Positions 37,066 through 49,100 of a stretch of DNA of 64,000 nt are shown here, in pieces. The stretch comes from Bugulina stolonifera (lineage: Eukaryota; Bryozoa; Gymnolaemata; Cheilostomatida; Bugulidae). The position numbers and the translations under genes were made by a program. The notes beneath the pieces are model-generated. The model was not told the DNA's origin, did no database searches, and was given only the letters and a program-made list of their open reading frames with translations. Where the stretch lies: positions 12,591,223 through 12,655,222 of the forward strand of contig OW285197.1 in the NCBI GenBank assembly GCA_935421135.1, given 5' to 3'. Every line of letters starts with the position of its first letter. The stretch's first letter is position 1.

Positions 37066-37823
37066 TCATTCAGACCGTAGCTCTCTCAGGGTTCTGGGCC
37101 AAAATGAGGAATAAAAGATATTTGTTCTGATGTGTGGTGTATATGTATTAACGGCCTGTCTTGTTTTGTGTATCTTATCTAAATTATAATTAAAAGTTGG
37201 CTCAATACCTTCAGCCAGGCACCTTGAAAAAAGTGACAATCTTGCCTCCTTCCTCCGTTCTTGTAAAGACTTTATGCCTACCTTTTCCCTCAGCTGTTTA
37301 AAACTAACTTGCCCTCTAATTTTATAAATAAATCTTAGACCTTTATTTTGTACCTTTTCAATTTGCTTAATTAGAGTTTTTTGATGAGGGTCCCACACTT
37401 GGCTTGCAAACTCTAGCAAAGGTCTTACTAATGTTAAATATGCTACTCTGCGTGTTGGCATATTTGCATACTTTAAAATTCTGCGCAGTTGAGCTAGCCT
37501 TAGTGTTGCAGTGTGGGTAATTTTGTTAATATGGCGATCCCATTTTAAATTTGACTGCAGACAGACTCCGAGATACATGTGAAATTCAACTTGTTTTAAA
37601 ATTTGGTGGTGTAAAAAATAGTCTTGTTTATCACTTCGTCCTTTCTGTCCAATTTGTAAAAAACTACACTTTGAGACATTAAAACTCAATTGCCACTTCT
37701 CCGACCACATTTCTAGCTTATTTAGATCTTGTTGCAAGATTGATGCATTTTTAACGGTATTATAAATGATCACATCATCTGCAAATAACCAAGTGCTTGT
37801 AACAACTAGTAAATACTAAAACA
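37066..37823 (-). mobile_element. 5'-truncated LINE (non-LTR retrotransposon) reverse transcriptase fragment
   Basis: The open frame starts inside the polymerase domain: WLFADDVIIY contains the FADD catalytic motif (around 37770-37800). It continues through SFNVSKC, YLGVCLQSNLKWDRHI (the Y-L-G-x-x thumb signature), WDPHQKTLI and KVQNKGLRFI, and ends at a stop at 37066. The order is typical of Jockey/CR1-type LINEs. A stop lies in frame just upstream of the FADD region, so the 5' end, most of the palm and the endonuclease are missing. This is the expected result of incomplete reverse transcription. The open length suggests a fairly recent insertion. It lies between the divergent FPGS and MAP2K7 genes. 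Confidence 0.9.
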
Positions 37824-38488
37824 CGTACATGATTATCATCAATATGATTGTGTTGTATTTATCATCACCAAAATTAATAGCAACTTTGATATTCATATCA
37901 CCAAAGTTACTAATTAGTACTTAGTAATTACTAGATATCATCGTATAAAAAAATAACCAAACCCCTAACAAATAACATCAACATGAAAACATAAAAGCCA
38001 ACTAGCCTGGGTTATCTGACGTGCGTTAGAGCCGGTGACTTTGGTTGTAACCTCAACAACACAATATCTGACAGATAAACATACGAGCACGGGCTTTGCA
38101 CTGAGGTGTTGACATCTGTTTGAAAATCTACAATTGTTAAAAGGATACATAACTACAGACATCACTGATGAAGTGCTATTTGCCTTGTTCCGTATTATGC
38201 AGCGCACTTGCAGAATTAATTTTGGTGCTTCTTTTAGTCGAGTCCAAAAAAAATCATTTTCTGCAAATAAATCGCAATCTTTTACTTAGCTGCAAAAATT
38301 ATACAGCAGTATATGAGGATTCATGATACACAATTATAGTCGAGAATCTCATACTGAGCTGACATATCCGGTTCAACAAAAAGCTTAGGAACTCCCAATA
38401 AATATAATAATAATAATAACTAATAATATAATAAAACAAGTTTGGTAAATTATTTTTACATAAATATATAGTTGTCTACAGATTAAGA

Positions 38489-41400
38489 ATGAGCAGCAAG
38501 GAAAAAGATGATCTGTGTAACAAAATAAAAAGTTTAGAATTACGAATGCAAAGTAATAGTAGAAATGATGGGAACCGTACCCCAGGCAGACCAGGGCTTC
38601 CAGGTATGTATATGTAGATCATGTATTATAATTGTTATTGTATAAAACCTAATGTTACGTATGTACTTTATTGGACTAGCAGCCAGGAATATATCTACTT
38701 CTGTGACTTTATCATTGCCTGTACAATATAGATCTACAAGACGTATGATGTATTGAATTGTACGGATACAAAAAATTGTGGTTATAGCTAGTAAAGTTTT
38801 GTTTAGTATATTCATATTGCCTAGGTTAGGTAGTAATATAATTTACAGAGCTGTCATAATTAAGCAGCCTAATCACAAACAAGAAGTAAACTATTCTCCA
38901 GATTACTTGGTAGGCCAGATCTGGTGTTCCTCAGGACTCAGAACTATGATCCACTTCATTCCTTGCCTAATGCAGTTACCTGCAGCACCAGCCTATTGTA
39001 GATTACCCAGTTCTATATCTTTGTGTCGAAAACCTGGCGAAAACTTTTATACCAAGCATTCATGCTGGGCCCATACTTCATGTATGTTATTTAACAATGG
39101 TAATTGCTCAGTGATGACCGGATCCAAACTAACGCCATATCCAAACTACAAACTACGTACTCAGTGACCTTTCTCTGAGCTTTGTACATGATACCAAGTA
39201 CCTCAAAGTAATACTCCAATCCAGCCTCAAGTTCAATACCCAACTCAAAGCTGTCAAAGCTAAGCAGGTGATCAAGCTTGCTCTTGCTTGGTTGATCACC
39301 TCTTGATGCCATGAAACAAAGCAGTGCCACCAAGTTTGATTTAAAACTGAAATCGCTCTGATGCACATAAGAAGCTGAGACTGGAAATTAGTCACATGAG
39401 GCACATTTTTACTGCTAGCCCCAGCCTGTGGAGAAGTTTAGCCTACCGGTGTGTTTGATGAGTAGTAACGATACTGGCTAGAAATCCAAAGTGCTGGTTT
39501 TTGCCAGGATAATTCTATTGTTTAACTAACAAATGGAGCCGAAGCAATTAGTAGGCTACTACAGCATAGTCATCACCCACATTCTGTTTTCCATTAGCAT
39601 ACTCAGATTTGATTCTCTATTAGCGTACCTGTTATAAATTTATGTCTATTCATGTAAATTTAAAGCCACATATCCATTTATGGGCTATAAGTTGCAGGCT
39701 GCAAATGGTTAGCTATGCCAGATGGCTGTCCACTGAAATATTCCAGTGAATACTCAAGTCTCTGTTTCTGTTTAGCTCTAGGTACTCCACCTCCATCGCG
39801 ACCAATGATGAGCCTCTCAGGTGATGCCCGGAGAAGAAGGGCAGTGGATGTCAATCCTAGGGCTACAAATTTACGGGTTCCTGACAGGTAAGCCCCCTCT
39901 ATCTTCATAGTGTCTAGCTAAGTGTGTATGGGTATCCTGGTGTTTATATATTGGGAAAATTAATCCCTGAATCTGTTTAGAATTTTACTTTTTCCTTCCT
40001 TTCTGTACAATAGATTTTTGAAGATGATAATTTGTAGTAAAATATTGTGACGCTTTGAATTGTTATTTTATTATTTGGAGTGTACTGATGTTAGTTTGCG
40101 TAGCATATCTAAATTTGCCACTCATAATATAAACTTTGAAAAAGCGCTTCTATTAGTCCACGCCAGTTGCACTAGCAATTATTTAGTTAAATGTAACCAT
40201 TGTCATCGGTCCAATTCAGACGTGAACTTCACAAATAATGTAGATGTACATGTACATATCAACAAAGTCTCTACCTTAAGTAATAACTACTACTATGTAC
40301 AATTGCACTAGTACTACTCTACTGCTACTGCTGCATATTAAATGTATTGTAACTACAGTAATGCCATCGAGGAAAAATACCAGGAAATTATGAAACTAAC
40401 TGGGGTGTTAGATGTGGGAGCAGCTGGTAAAGTAAAGTATGAACAATCTGACCTAGAAGATCTTGGAGAATTAGGTCACGGCACATGTGGGCAAGTATTC
40501 ACAATGCGACACAGACCTACAGGCCAGATAATGGCTGTCAAAGTAAGTCCATCTATATATACATGTGCTATTGTATGTGGGTTGATGCGTACCGTTGCAT
40601 AATTAGGGAATACATTGCACGCTATTATGCAACTTATAAGTCACTAATATTGATGATATTGCTTCACTTACAATAAACCCAATTCTGTAAGTTTGAGCGC
40701 AAAAAAACATGTTAATATGAGATAAAAAGCGAGGATAGTTTCACTGTAGTTCCATTGCTTAGACTAGTTTTATACAATGTATATGAAGCCTTTGTTCCAA
40801 TCGTTTCTAGCAAATGAGGCGGTCAGGCAATCAAGAGGAAAACAAAAGAATTATAATGGACCTAGAGACCGTATTACAAAGTCACAGCTGTCCATATATA
40901 GTACACTGCTTTGGTATATTCATTACAGAGGTAGGTGTGTAGTTTGTTTTCTTTAGGCCACCAGGTCTCCATTCCATAAACTACAGAGAATATACTTAAA
41001 GTTGAAGGTGAGAATCTGCTTCCTCCTGTTTGGCAGTGGGTTCAACTCCGTGTAAGACATTGTGGGCAGACACAACTGCACGGTTTTGTGATTGTAGCCA
41101 ATAGCAGGCGTCCGTTTCGCTTCTTGAGAATCTATATAAGGTAATTGTTTAGTAATATTCCAACATGATGTCTATAAACGCGTTATGGTTGTTTTAGAGT
41201 GAGGTGTGGATATGTATGGAGCTAATGGCCACGTGTTTAGATAAATTGATGAGAAGGACCAAGTCATCTATACCAGAGAGAATTATCGGGAAGATTACAG
41301 TAGCTGTACGTATGATATGCCTTCCTTAGTGCTACCTATTGCACAATCCTGTACTGAAATGCCACACTACAGTTGTTATCATTCTCCCTTGCACATGTGC

Positions 41401-43144
41401 TCTATATATCGGCACGGTGCTTGCGTGTGCATGTATTATAGTTATTATCTCCCCTCGGCAGGTGCTCAGTGCTCTCAACTACCTGAAGGAAGAGCATGGA
41501 GTGATACACAGAGATGTTAAGCCATCCAACATACTACTAGATGCAGACGGTTCAGTAAAACTGTGTGACTTTGGGATTAGTGGTAGACTGGTGGACTCTA
41601 AAGCTGTCACTAGGACCGGCACAGCGTGTGCTGGGTACGTTTCCTTCGCATCACTCTGTATTACTCCTACTCTGTATTACTACTATTCTGTATTACTACC
41701 ACTCTGTATTACTCCTACTCTGTATTACTACTACTCTGTATTACTCCTACTCTGTATTACTACTACTCTGTATTGCCATTACTGTGTATTACTCCAACTC
41801 TGTATTACTCCTACTATGTACTACTACTACTCTGTATTACTACCACTCTGTATTACTACTATTCTGTATTACTACCACTCTGTATTACTCCTACTCTGTA
41901 TTACTACTACTCTGTATTACTCCTACTCTGTATTACTACTACTCTGTATTGCCATTACTGTGTATTACTCCAACTCTGTATTACTCCTACTATGTACTAC
42001 TACTACTCTGTATTACTACCACTCTGTATTACCACGGAAGTATTGTTTGACTCAAATCCATGACTAAATTGTTATGTAATGTATTCTACTAGCTCGTTAT
42101 TCCGTAATAGGTACATGGCACCAGAAAGAATACAGCCTCCAAATCCTTCCAAACCAGATTATGACATCAGAGCAGACGTCTGGAGTCTAGGAGTTACTCT
42201 GGTATGTCCTACTCTCCTACCGGGTCCACCACAGACCTGTCCAATGAATGTCTTACTCTCTTACCATACCCATAGACTAGCTTATGTACACCCCAGACAT
42301 GTGCAATGAATTCATTTCGCTTTAATGTTTTAGGCTAAACATAGTTCTAGTTCTACTTGTAGGCCTATAAGTGCTTATATTGTATACTCAAGTAGCTTAA
42401 CATATACAATGTATTTTAGGAGTTACCTATCCTTGTAATTTTTTGCTTTCTAATAAATCATCCCCTCCTGCACTAGTAGCACAACCTACTCGTGGTGTTG
42501 TATGTTATATAAGTATACTGTACCACCAGGTGGAGCTAGCTGCTGGAGAGTTCCCATACAATAACTGTAAGACAGACTTTGAGGTGCTGTCCAGTGTGTT
42601 GACCTCTGACCCTCCCAGCCTTCCCGCTGACCAGCAGTTTAGTGAGCACTTTGTCGACTTCATTGCTCAGTGTCTAACTAAAGACTACAAGGAAAGACCC
42701 AAGTATAGGAAACTATTGGTATGTCTGAACTATATACAGATAGGTTGGAGAGGCGCTGAACCTCCTTTTATATAGTGTACGAGTGCTTGTAGAACTGAGT
42801 CTATGGCTAGATGTAACATTATTATGTGTTGATTTTACCAACTAGGTTAAACCTATGATATGTCAGGAGAACACAATTTCAGTCTTATGTATCAGCATAT
42901 GAACCAGTGCGTAATGTAATTCACTGACACTACACTTACTTATTATGATCCATGTATCTCCTCCAGTATACACCTCTCCTCTGGTTATGCCTTTTTATTT
43001 GATTGTGCTATTATATATAACATGATGCTGATAGCAACTGTATTGTTTACTATACTCTTGTAGGCCCACCCGTTTGTACAGCATTACCAGAACACAGACG
43101 TAGATATCGCTAGCTGGTACAACAGCTTATTAACAGCATCATGA
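38489..43144 (+). CDS. MAP2K7: Dual-specificity MAP kinase kinase 7 (JNK kinase)
   Basis: MKK7 phosphorylates Thr and Tyr in the JNK activation loop in the cytoplasmic stress cascade. Nine exons join in frame (390 residues): 38489-38603, 39776-39887, 40359-40542, 40811-40930, 41198-41305, 41462-41634, 42111-42201, 42530-42718, 43064-43144. Visible: a short coiled N-terminus, Gly loop GHGTCGQV (115-122), AVK lysine 137, [14 protein letters not shown] helix C, HRDVKPSN (Asp231), [15 protein letters not shown] (Asp249, phosphosites about Ser259 and Thr263), [19 protein letters not shown] and the ending [15 protein letters not shown], SKAxTR and DVDxASW separate MKK7 from MKK4 and MEK1/2. Downstream of Thr263 the loop has one residue more than human MKK7. 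It is divergent from FPGS with about 2.6 kb between them. Confidence 0.97.
41645..42045. repeat. 12/15-bp tandem repeat in MAP2K7 intron 6
   Basis: CTCTGTATTACTACTACT-like units run through nearly the whole 476-bp intron, with two larger near-identical blocks (about 41650-41835 and 41885-42010). The plus-strand frames that read through it ([14 protein letters not shown]) are simple-repeat artefacts next to the true exon. Confidence 0.9.
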
Positions 43145-46100
43145 GCACCATAATGCACCGTCTATGTCTATGCCTGTGATGATATATATCCTGTAAGTAC
43201 TAGGCTCTCAAGCTCTACTATGACTTTGTGACTATCTTCTCAAATCTTCCCAAGTTATTGTTTTATTATCCAGCTGTCTTGATTATGATTGGTTATAGAT
43301 GACCGAGTATAGGTGTCATATCGTCAGGTAAAGCATATGATCCACAGGGGTTATTCACTGTGGTTAGGGTAGACTAATGCAACATTCACACTGTTGTTTA
43401 TACCAACTACTAGCGGCGAGCGACCAACGCTAACCACAATGTGGTTAACTATTACTATACTATAGCTGGCACGTGTTAGCGGCAGGGTTTAAAGTTCAGC
43501 TTGTTGAACTCGTTGACCTCTACCGCTCACTGGAGCATGTCACTATATAATGTAGTTGTGGTTAGCGTTGGCCGCTCGCCGCTAGTAGTTGATATAAACG
43601 GCATAAAGGACAGTGTTAGGAGTTGTCTCCCTTTGCTCACATTATTAGTGGGTTCTTTACACATTGTTTATATTTCATTCATTATTTCTGCTGCCATGAT
43701 ATACCAACACCTTGTATTTGTGTGGAGTTTTATCTCTCCATATACAGCCACAGCATACATGTATTATTATGGTTACTAATGTTGTTTCAGATGTTGGCAG
43801 AGTTGTCTTCCCTCAACAGATAGCCTCAGCAATGGCAGGACAACTACCAACAAGTTTGTGCTATACTCTGTCTGTCCCTTAGTTTATGCCTCCTGTGAAC
43901 AGGAGCTCACTCTATATTGACTGTATACTCGCCTTTCTATACTCATGATATACCCGCCTTTCTATACTCATGATATACCCGCTACACTAGTGGAACATTT
44001 ACTCCGTGATCTCCACAGTAACTCTGAACTGGCTGACTGCATTTGATTAATTCTCTACACGACACACTCTTGTTTATGTATATACTATTACCTGACCAAG
44101 CATTTGACTATGTAATAGTGATGTCATCAGTATATCAACCAATCAGCTGTTAGTATATAAATAGGGTTTAATATTTGAATTTTTATTGGAGTTGTCTTCC
44201 CTGATTATTTTATACATACCCTAAAAGCAGAAATATTTCGCGGAAGAAAGTTTCGCGAGTTTGCTAATCCTGGAGCAATTTGCGATAGAAATATCTAGCG
44301 AGTTTGGAGTTTGGCCTATCACGAAATTTGTTTAAGTCCCAAAATTGATGTTTAAGCATATTCCAGCATTAAAACCAAGCTTAGCTAAGCTCTATGTTTA
44401 CTCTGATTAAAACTCCACTTACATACAGTACAAAACTACAACTGACTTCTATATAGCTTGTTAAGCCCACCTGTGAGATAAAGTAATTACTATAGCTTGT
44501 TAAAAATCCTCTGATTAAGCTCCTACTCTAGGCTACTTACCAATTATGTTACAGCAAATACTTGCTGCTTTGTAAAATATTCAACTATGTATCATATAGC
44601 TATATAGTTGCATGTATGGTCTGTTTAAACCAGAAATTATTTAAATCAGTTTGAAAGCAGATATTAATAGCTATGGAAATTATTTGCAAAAGTTAAAACT
44701 CGCAAAATGTATCTGCTTTTAGGGTAGTATATAATTACCATCTATTATTGCTACTCTATGGCTGTCTATAACTGTTCCCACATTAATAATCTGAGAATCC
44801 TTAGTAAACAATATGGGATAACTCTAACTCTATAAAGGTGTGAAGCACAGCTGTTCATCTACATGAGTATACAGGCCACACCATTTGTACTGTTGCCACA
44901 GATTATGACCAATTCCACTTCACAAATCCAGCTTTGTGAAGTTCCCAGTTATACTGTCCTATACGGAGTATTTTAGGTCCACCCACTCACCCATCATCTA
45001 TATGTATCCCACACTGCATCACTCAATTTTTCATGCTCCCAGCATTATCCCCAGTCTACATGGTAGACAACTCCCACTAACAGTGTTGTGTATACCTGCC
45101 TAGTAGAGAGTAGACAACTTAATATAATATTGTTTAGGCAGGTAATGTGTATATATATATTATATACATGTATATATTCAAGTTAACATGTTGACTACAT
45201 ACTAAATAGCCCTACACTCAAACAGTTGACATGTTGACTACATACTAATTAGCCCTACACTCAAACACACCTACTCATGTATCACTACTGTATTTGTATA
45301 GATCCAACTTCAATCCTGTTACATCTACTTGTTATAATATATTTTATTATATAATTATTTTTAATATTTCCAAAATATATTTTGTAAAGTTAATATTCGA
45401 TAACAGCTGTGTGTTGTATTTACATATAATTATAATGTACCATGTGCCCATTGATGGTGTCTTAGCCCTGGAAATAGTTCATTTTTAGGTAAGTCCACTA
45501 ATATTTTATATTCTGTATTATTATGCCAACTAGATGTATGTTTTCTACACTCTGATCATATCCTATGTAACGTGTTTCCTTGATATCCAGTGCTATACTA
45601 TTATAATTAGTGGTAATATAATGGTATATCCGCAGGTGAACTAGGGTTTGCTATGTGACTATATGCAGTGACCATAAAGTGGGCAGTGGTCTGACCATTC
45701 AGTGACCAGAGTGCTTCCATATATTGGTCAAGGAATAGGATCTGATTGTTGGTTGGTGTATCTCTCAACTATATAGTCAGGTAATTGGTTCACACATTAT
45801 TCTACTATTATTGTACCAACATACATATCTGCTACAGGAAAGGCCAGCGTCACATGGAAAGCCTCTCATGTATACCCCAACCTTATAGTTCTAGTTTAGT
45901 GGTGCATTAAACGTACTTGTATACTTGGTTCTCTTATACCTGCACTTTGGACATACATGTACATTGTATGTAACAATGATTTGAGTATAACAATCCCACA
46001 GTTACTGTTGTACATGATTGTATGTTCAACGTTTTGCTCTCGTACATTGTTGTACGCAATGTTATAGTATCACACTATTATATTATTACAATCTAACTAT

Positions 46101-46184
46101 ATTTTAACATAATGTATATTAATTATACTCATACTATATACTCCTACTAGGTAATAGAATATGTTACAGTGACTCAGTAATAGA
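43145..46184. other. Intergenic region between MAP2K7 and the cysteine-rich receptor gene
   Basis: Contents: MAP2K7 3' flank, an inverted-repeat element near 43383-43616, a two-copy 29-bp repeat at about 43927-43982 and a two-copy repeat of about 53 bp at 45183-45267. The rest is AT-rich DNA without exon signals. The receptor promoter should lie near its right end. Confidence 0.55.
43383..43616. mobile_element. MITE-like element: two arms of about 45 bp in inverted orientation
   Basis: The left arm (about 43393-43439) contains ACTACTAGCGGCGAGCGACC and AACGCTAACCACAA. The right arm (about 43556-43599) is its reverse complement with two or three mismatches. The spacer is about 115 bp. The arms are GC-rich against an AT-rich background. 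A target-site duplication could not be fixed, and no transposase is present. Confidence 0.7.
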
Positions 46185-49100
46185 ATGAGCAACGGGTTAC
46201 TAGTTCTACTCATTTCCTGTCTCTACTCTTCCTATATTCCAGGTATACAACATAATCTATATTTTCATATTATAATATTTGGTAGGCCAATGTATTTGTT
46301 AGTGTGAGCTGGTGTAAATACATTTTGCATGTGTTTATGGTCGGCATACAGCAGACCAGATATCTCTACAACTAACTTTCAATTTTGTTAGCATTCCGTT
46401 TAGTAATAGTTCTGTTCTGTGTTGGTACCTTGACTTAACATGTATTGAGACATCAGTGAACTAAAGAAGAGAGCTAGGATTAGATATTTTGAGTGTCTGG
46501 TATCTATAAACAGGCACCTGCTGTCTGCTAGGATTTCTGTATGCCTGTGGGATGTAACCTTAGACCACATGCTGCTATATTGCTGGATGAAACAGGATGT
46601 TCTACGTGATATACTTTCACCTGTAGTACGACTCAAACTATCATATTGACTTGCCTCTGTCACATTTTGAATGGTCTATCCCATAACCAAAAGATCCAAT
46701 AACACTGGCTATATACGCCCCTTTGACCTGTTACAGTTTGTTCTGATATCATGTGTTTGGAGTTTGTAGCTGGCTTAAGTAGAGGACTGTTGGCTCCAGC
46801 ATCCACTTCTTTTACTTAGCTATTGTAATGACTGAATTTCTGTATCCTACCCAACTTTATACTCTTACTTGATAACCGTGGTACACAAGCTATCTGGGTA
46901 TACTCAGAGGTTATGTTTTATATTTTAGGTGCTAAGGCTTCACCTACTACAGTTGTTGGTATTGGCCAGCCCTGTTTCTATGGTAAGTGGTTATTAAACG
47001 GTTGCTAAACGATGCAATGATAAAAGTTCTATTTGGTTACACGATATGGTGATATTGATAGTTGATTCATGTATTAACTCGTACTTGTAGTGCACACTGC
47101 ATTTCAGATGATCATAATTTAAATTGTTATGTCTATATGTTATCTTGTAGACTCACAATGCGGAAGAGGAAGTGAGTGTGTTGCGGGGGTTTGTGGGTAC
47201 AGATGTGAGACTACAGAGGATTGTGGGGAAGTTGGTAAACTAGAGTGTAGATATAAGCAGTGCGTAAGGTCATGTCAAGGTCAGAGTGAATGTGCCAGCC
47301 ATCAGATATGTGAGGATAATGTGTGTACAGTTCGGTGTCAGGTGAGAGGGAACTACTACATGTATACTAGTATGTAGTATACCATGTTGATATCATGTGA
47401 TATATAGATTACAGTTGATGAAGCCATTGGTTTAATGTAAGCATTGGTGTTCACTCGTAGAATCACTAATGAGTTGGTAACATTGCAAAATTCTAATCAC
47501 TACAGAATATGTTGGGAGGTTTGTTTCCTTCCCCGGTATTAATCGTCACGAATACATTGTCTTTAGTGTTAGGAGGCTTGTGGTCTGATATTCAACAAAT
47601 CATATTTTTTTATTTCATTCAATTTCCTGTGACATTATACATCTGACAGTAATTATGGTAACACTCCTGCGTACCTGTATCCTTGTTATATAGGACACAG
47701 ATGGGTGCCCCTGTACTGCACTACGTAACTCCATATGCTATAACAATGCCTGTGTACGGAGATGTAGTAAGGTGGACGACTGCCCTCAGGGGAATCAGTG
47801 TATTGAAGGAGTGTGTAGAGACAAGTCCGCATGTGTTGGAGACGCGAGCTGCCCTTACAACACCTCGTAAGTTCCCTTGTATGTCGTGCACCAAGCGCCA
47901 TGTTGAAAATATTTTCTGTTGTTTTATAATGCTGCTCTAAAAGCTAATCCCTTAGCTCGACATGCCTACTCTCCATCCCTAAACTAAATTAAATTGCATT
48001 TAAATGGTTGATCAATAAGTTACACTTAGCATAGAATACAGCTACTTCCTTCCATCTGCTCCAGGTGTATCGGTGGCAGATGTGTAGGAGTGTGTGACAG
48101 TAATAACAAGTGCCCCTCCACTCACTTCTGTAATCAAGCTACAAGAATATGTCAAACTCTGCTGGGCGCTCAATGCCCTGCAGTTGGATGTGGGTGTGGC
48201 CAGAAATGTGTGGGCGGAGTCTGTGAGATGATGGAGCAGATTGACAGTCCATGTTCTAGCGGAGCATACTGTGGTGAGATATCGAATGAAAGTTTTTCAT
48301 GATACATATCGATTTACTGTACATACGTATGCCAGAGTGCACATTGTCTCAGTATCCTGGATAAGTATAGAACTAATTGGAGATAAGCTTCACTAGTGTC
48401 TATGGTCTAAAACTTAGATACTGGTACAGCGGGTTTGCATGATCTGCAGACTGATATACAAGGTCAAGGCCAAATTGTGTCTGATCACCTCTTAGACTGC
48501 TAATTCTCTGTATTAGTCGCAGATAAATGGTTTGTCGTTGGAATGTTTTCTCATATATTTTATATCACAGCTATCATACACTGTATAGTAGAATACAAGA
48601 TGAATACTTACACCCTTTGCTACCTACAGGAGAGAATGCTGTGTGTAATGACACAGTGTCTGGAGTTTGTGAGTGCATAAGAAACAATGAGGGTCATTGC
48701 TTACCCGCCCCTACCCCATGTGACCCAACATATGATCAGTGTGGGTTTAGAGAACCCAGGACTAAGTGTTCATCGGACACTAATGTATGTGATTGTGAAG
48801 CCGGGTCTATTATATCTGGTAAATGTTACAAAGGAGATGATGAGGGTGAGTCATAGTCTATTTATAGAATGCTTGTATCAAATAGTGTTCAGTCTATTTG
48901 TGTATTGTATGCTGCAAGCAGGTACTCATATTGATTTATACTCTATTTCTCATATATGCTGTATTTTGCCATGTAATGCTGACTTTTCCGCACATGGTTT
49001 ATTGCTTTAGTATATCACACAGTTTCGTGTTATTATACATATGAAAATACTCCTCATTGTGAAATAAACAGCCATTGCATTTATACCTCGGCTCATGTGA

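Noticed and set aside
41339..42067. Long plus-strand frames rich in Leu, Tyr and Thr
   Set aside because: They are read-through of MAP2K7 exon 6 into the intronic tandem repeat, in two other frames as well. The true exon ends at the GGGTACGT donor (41634).
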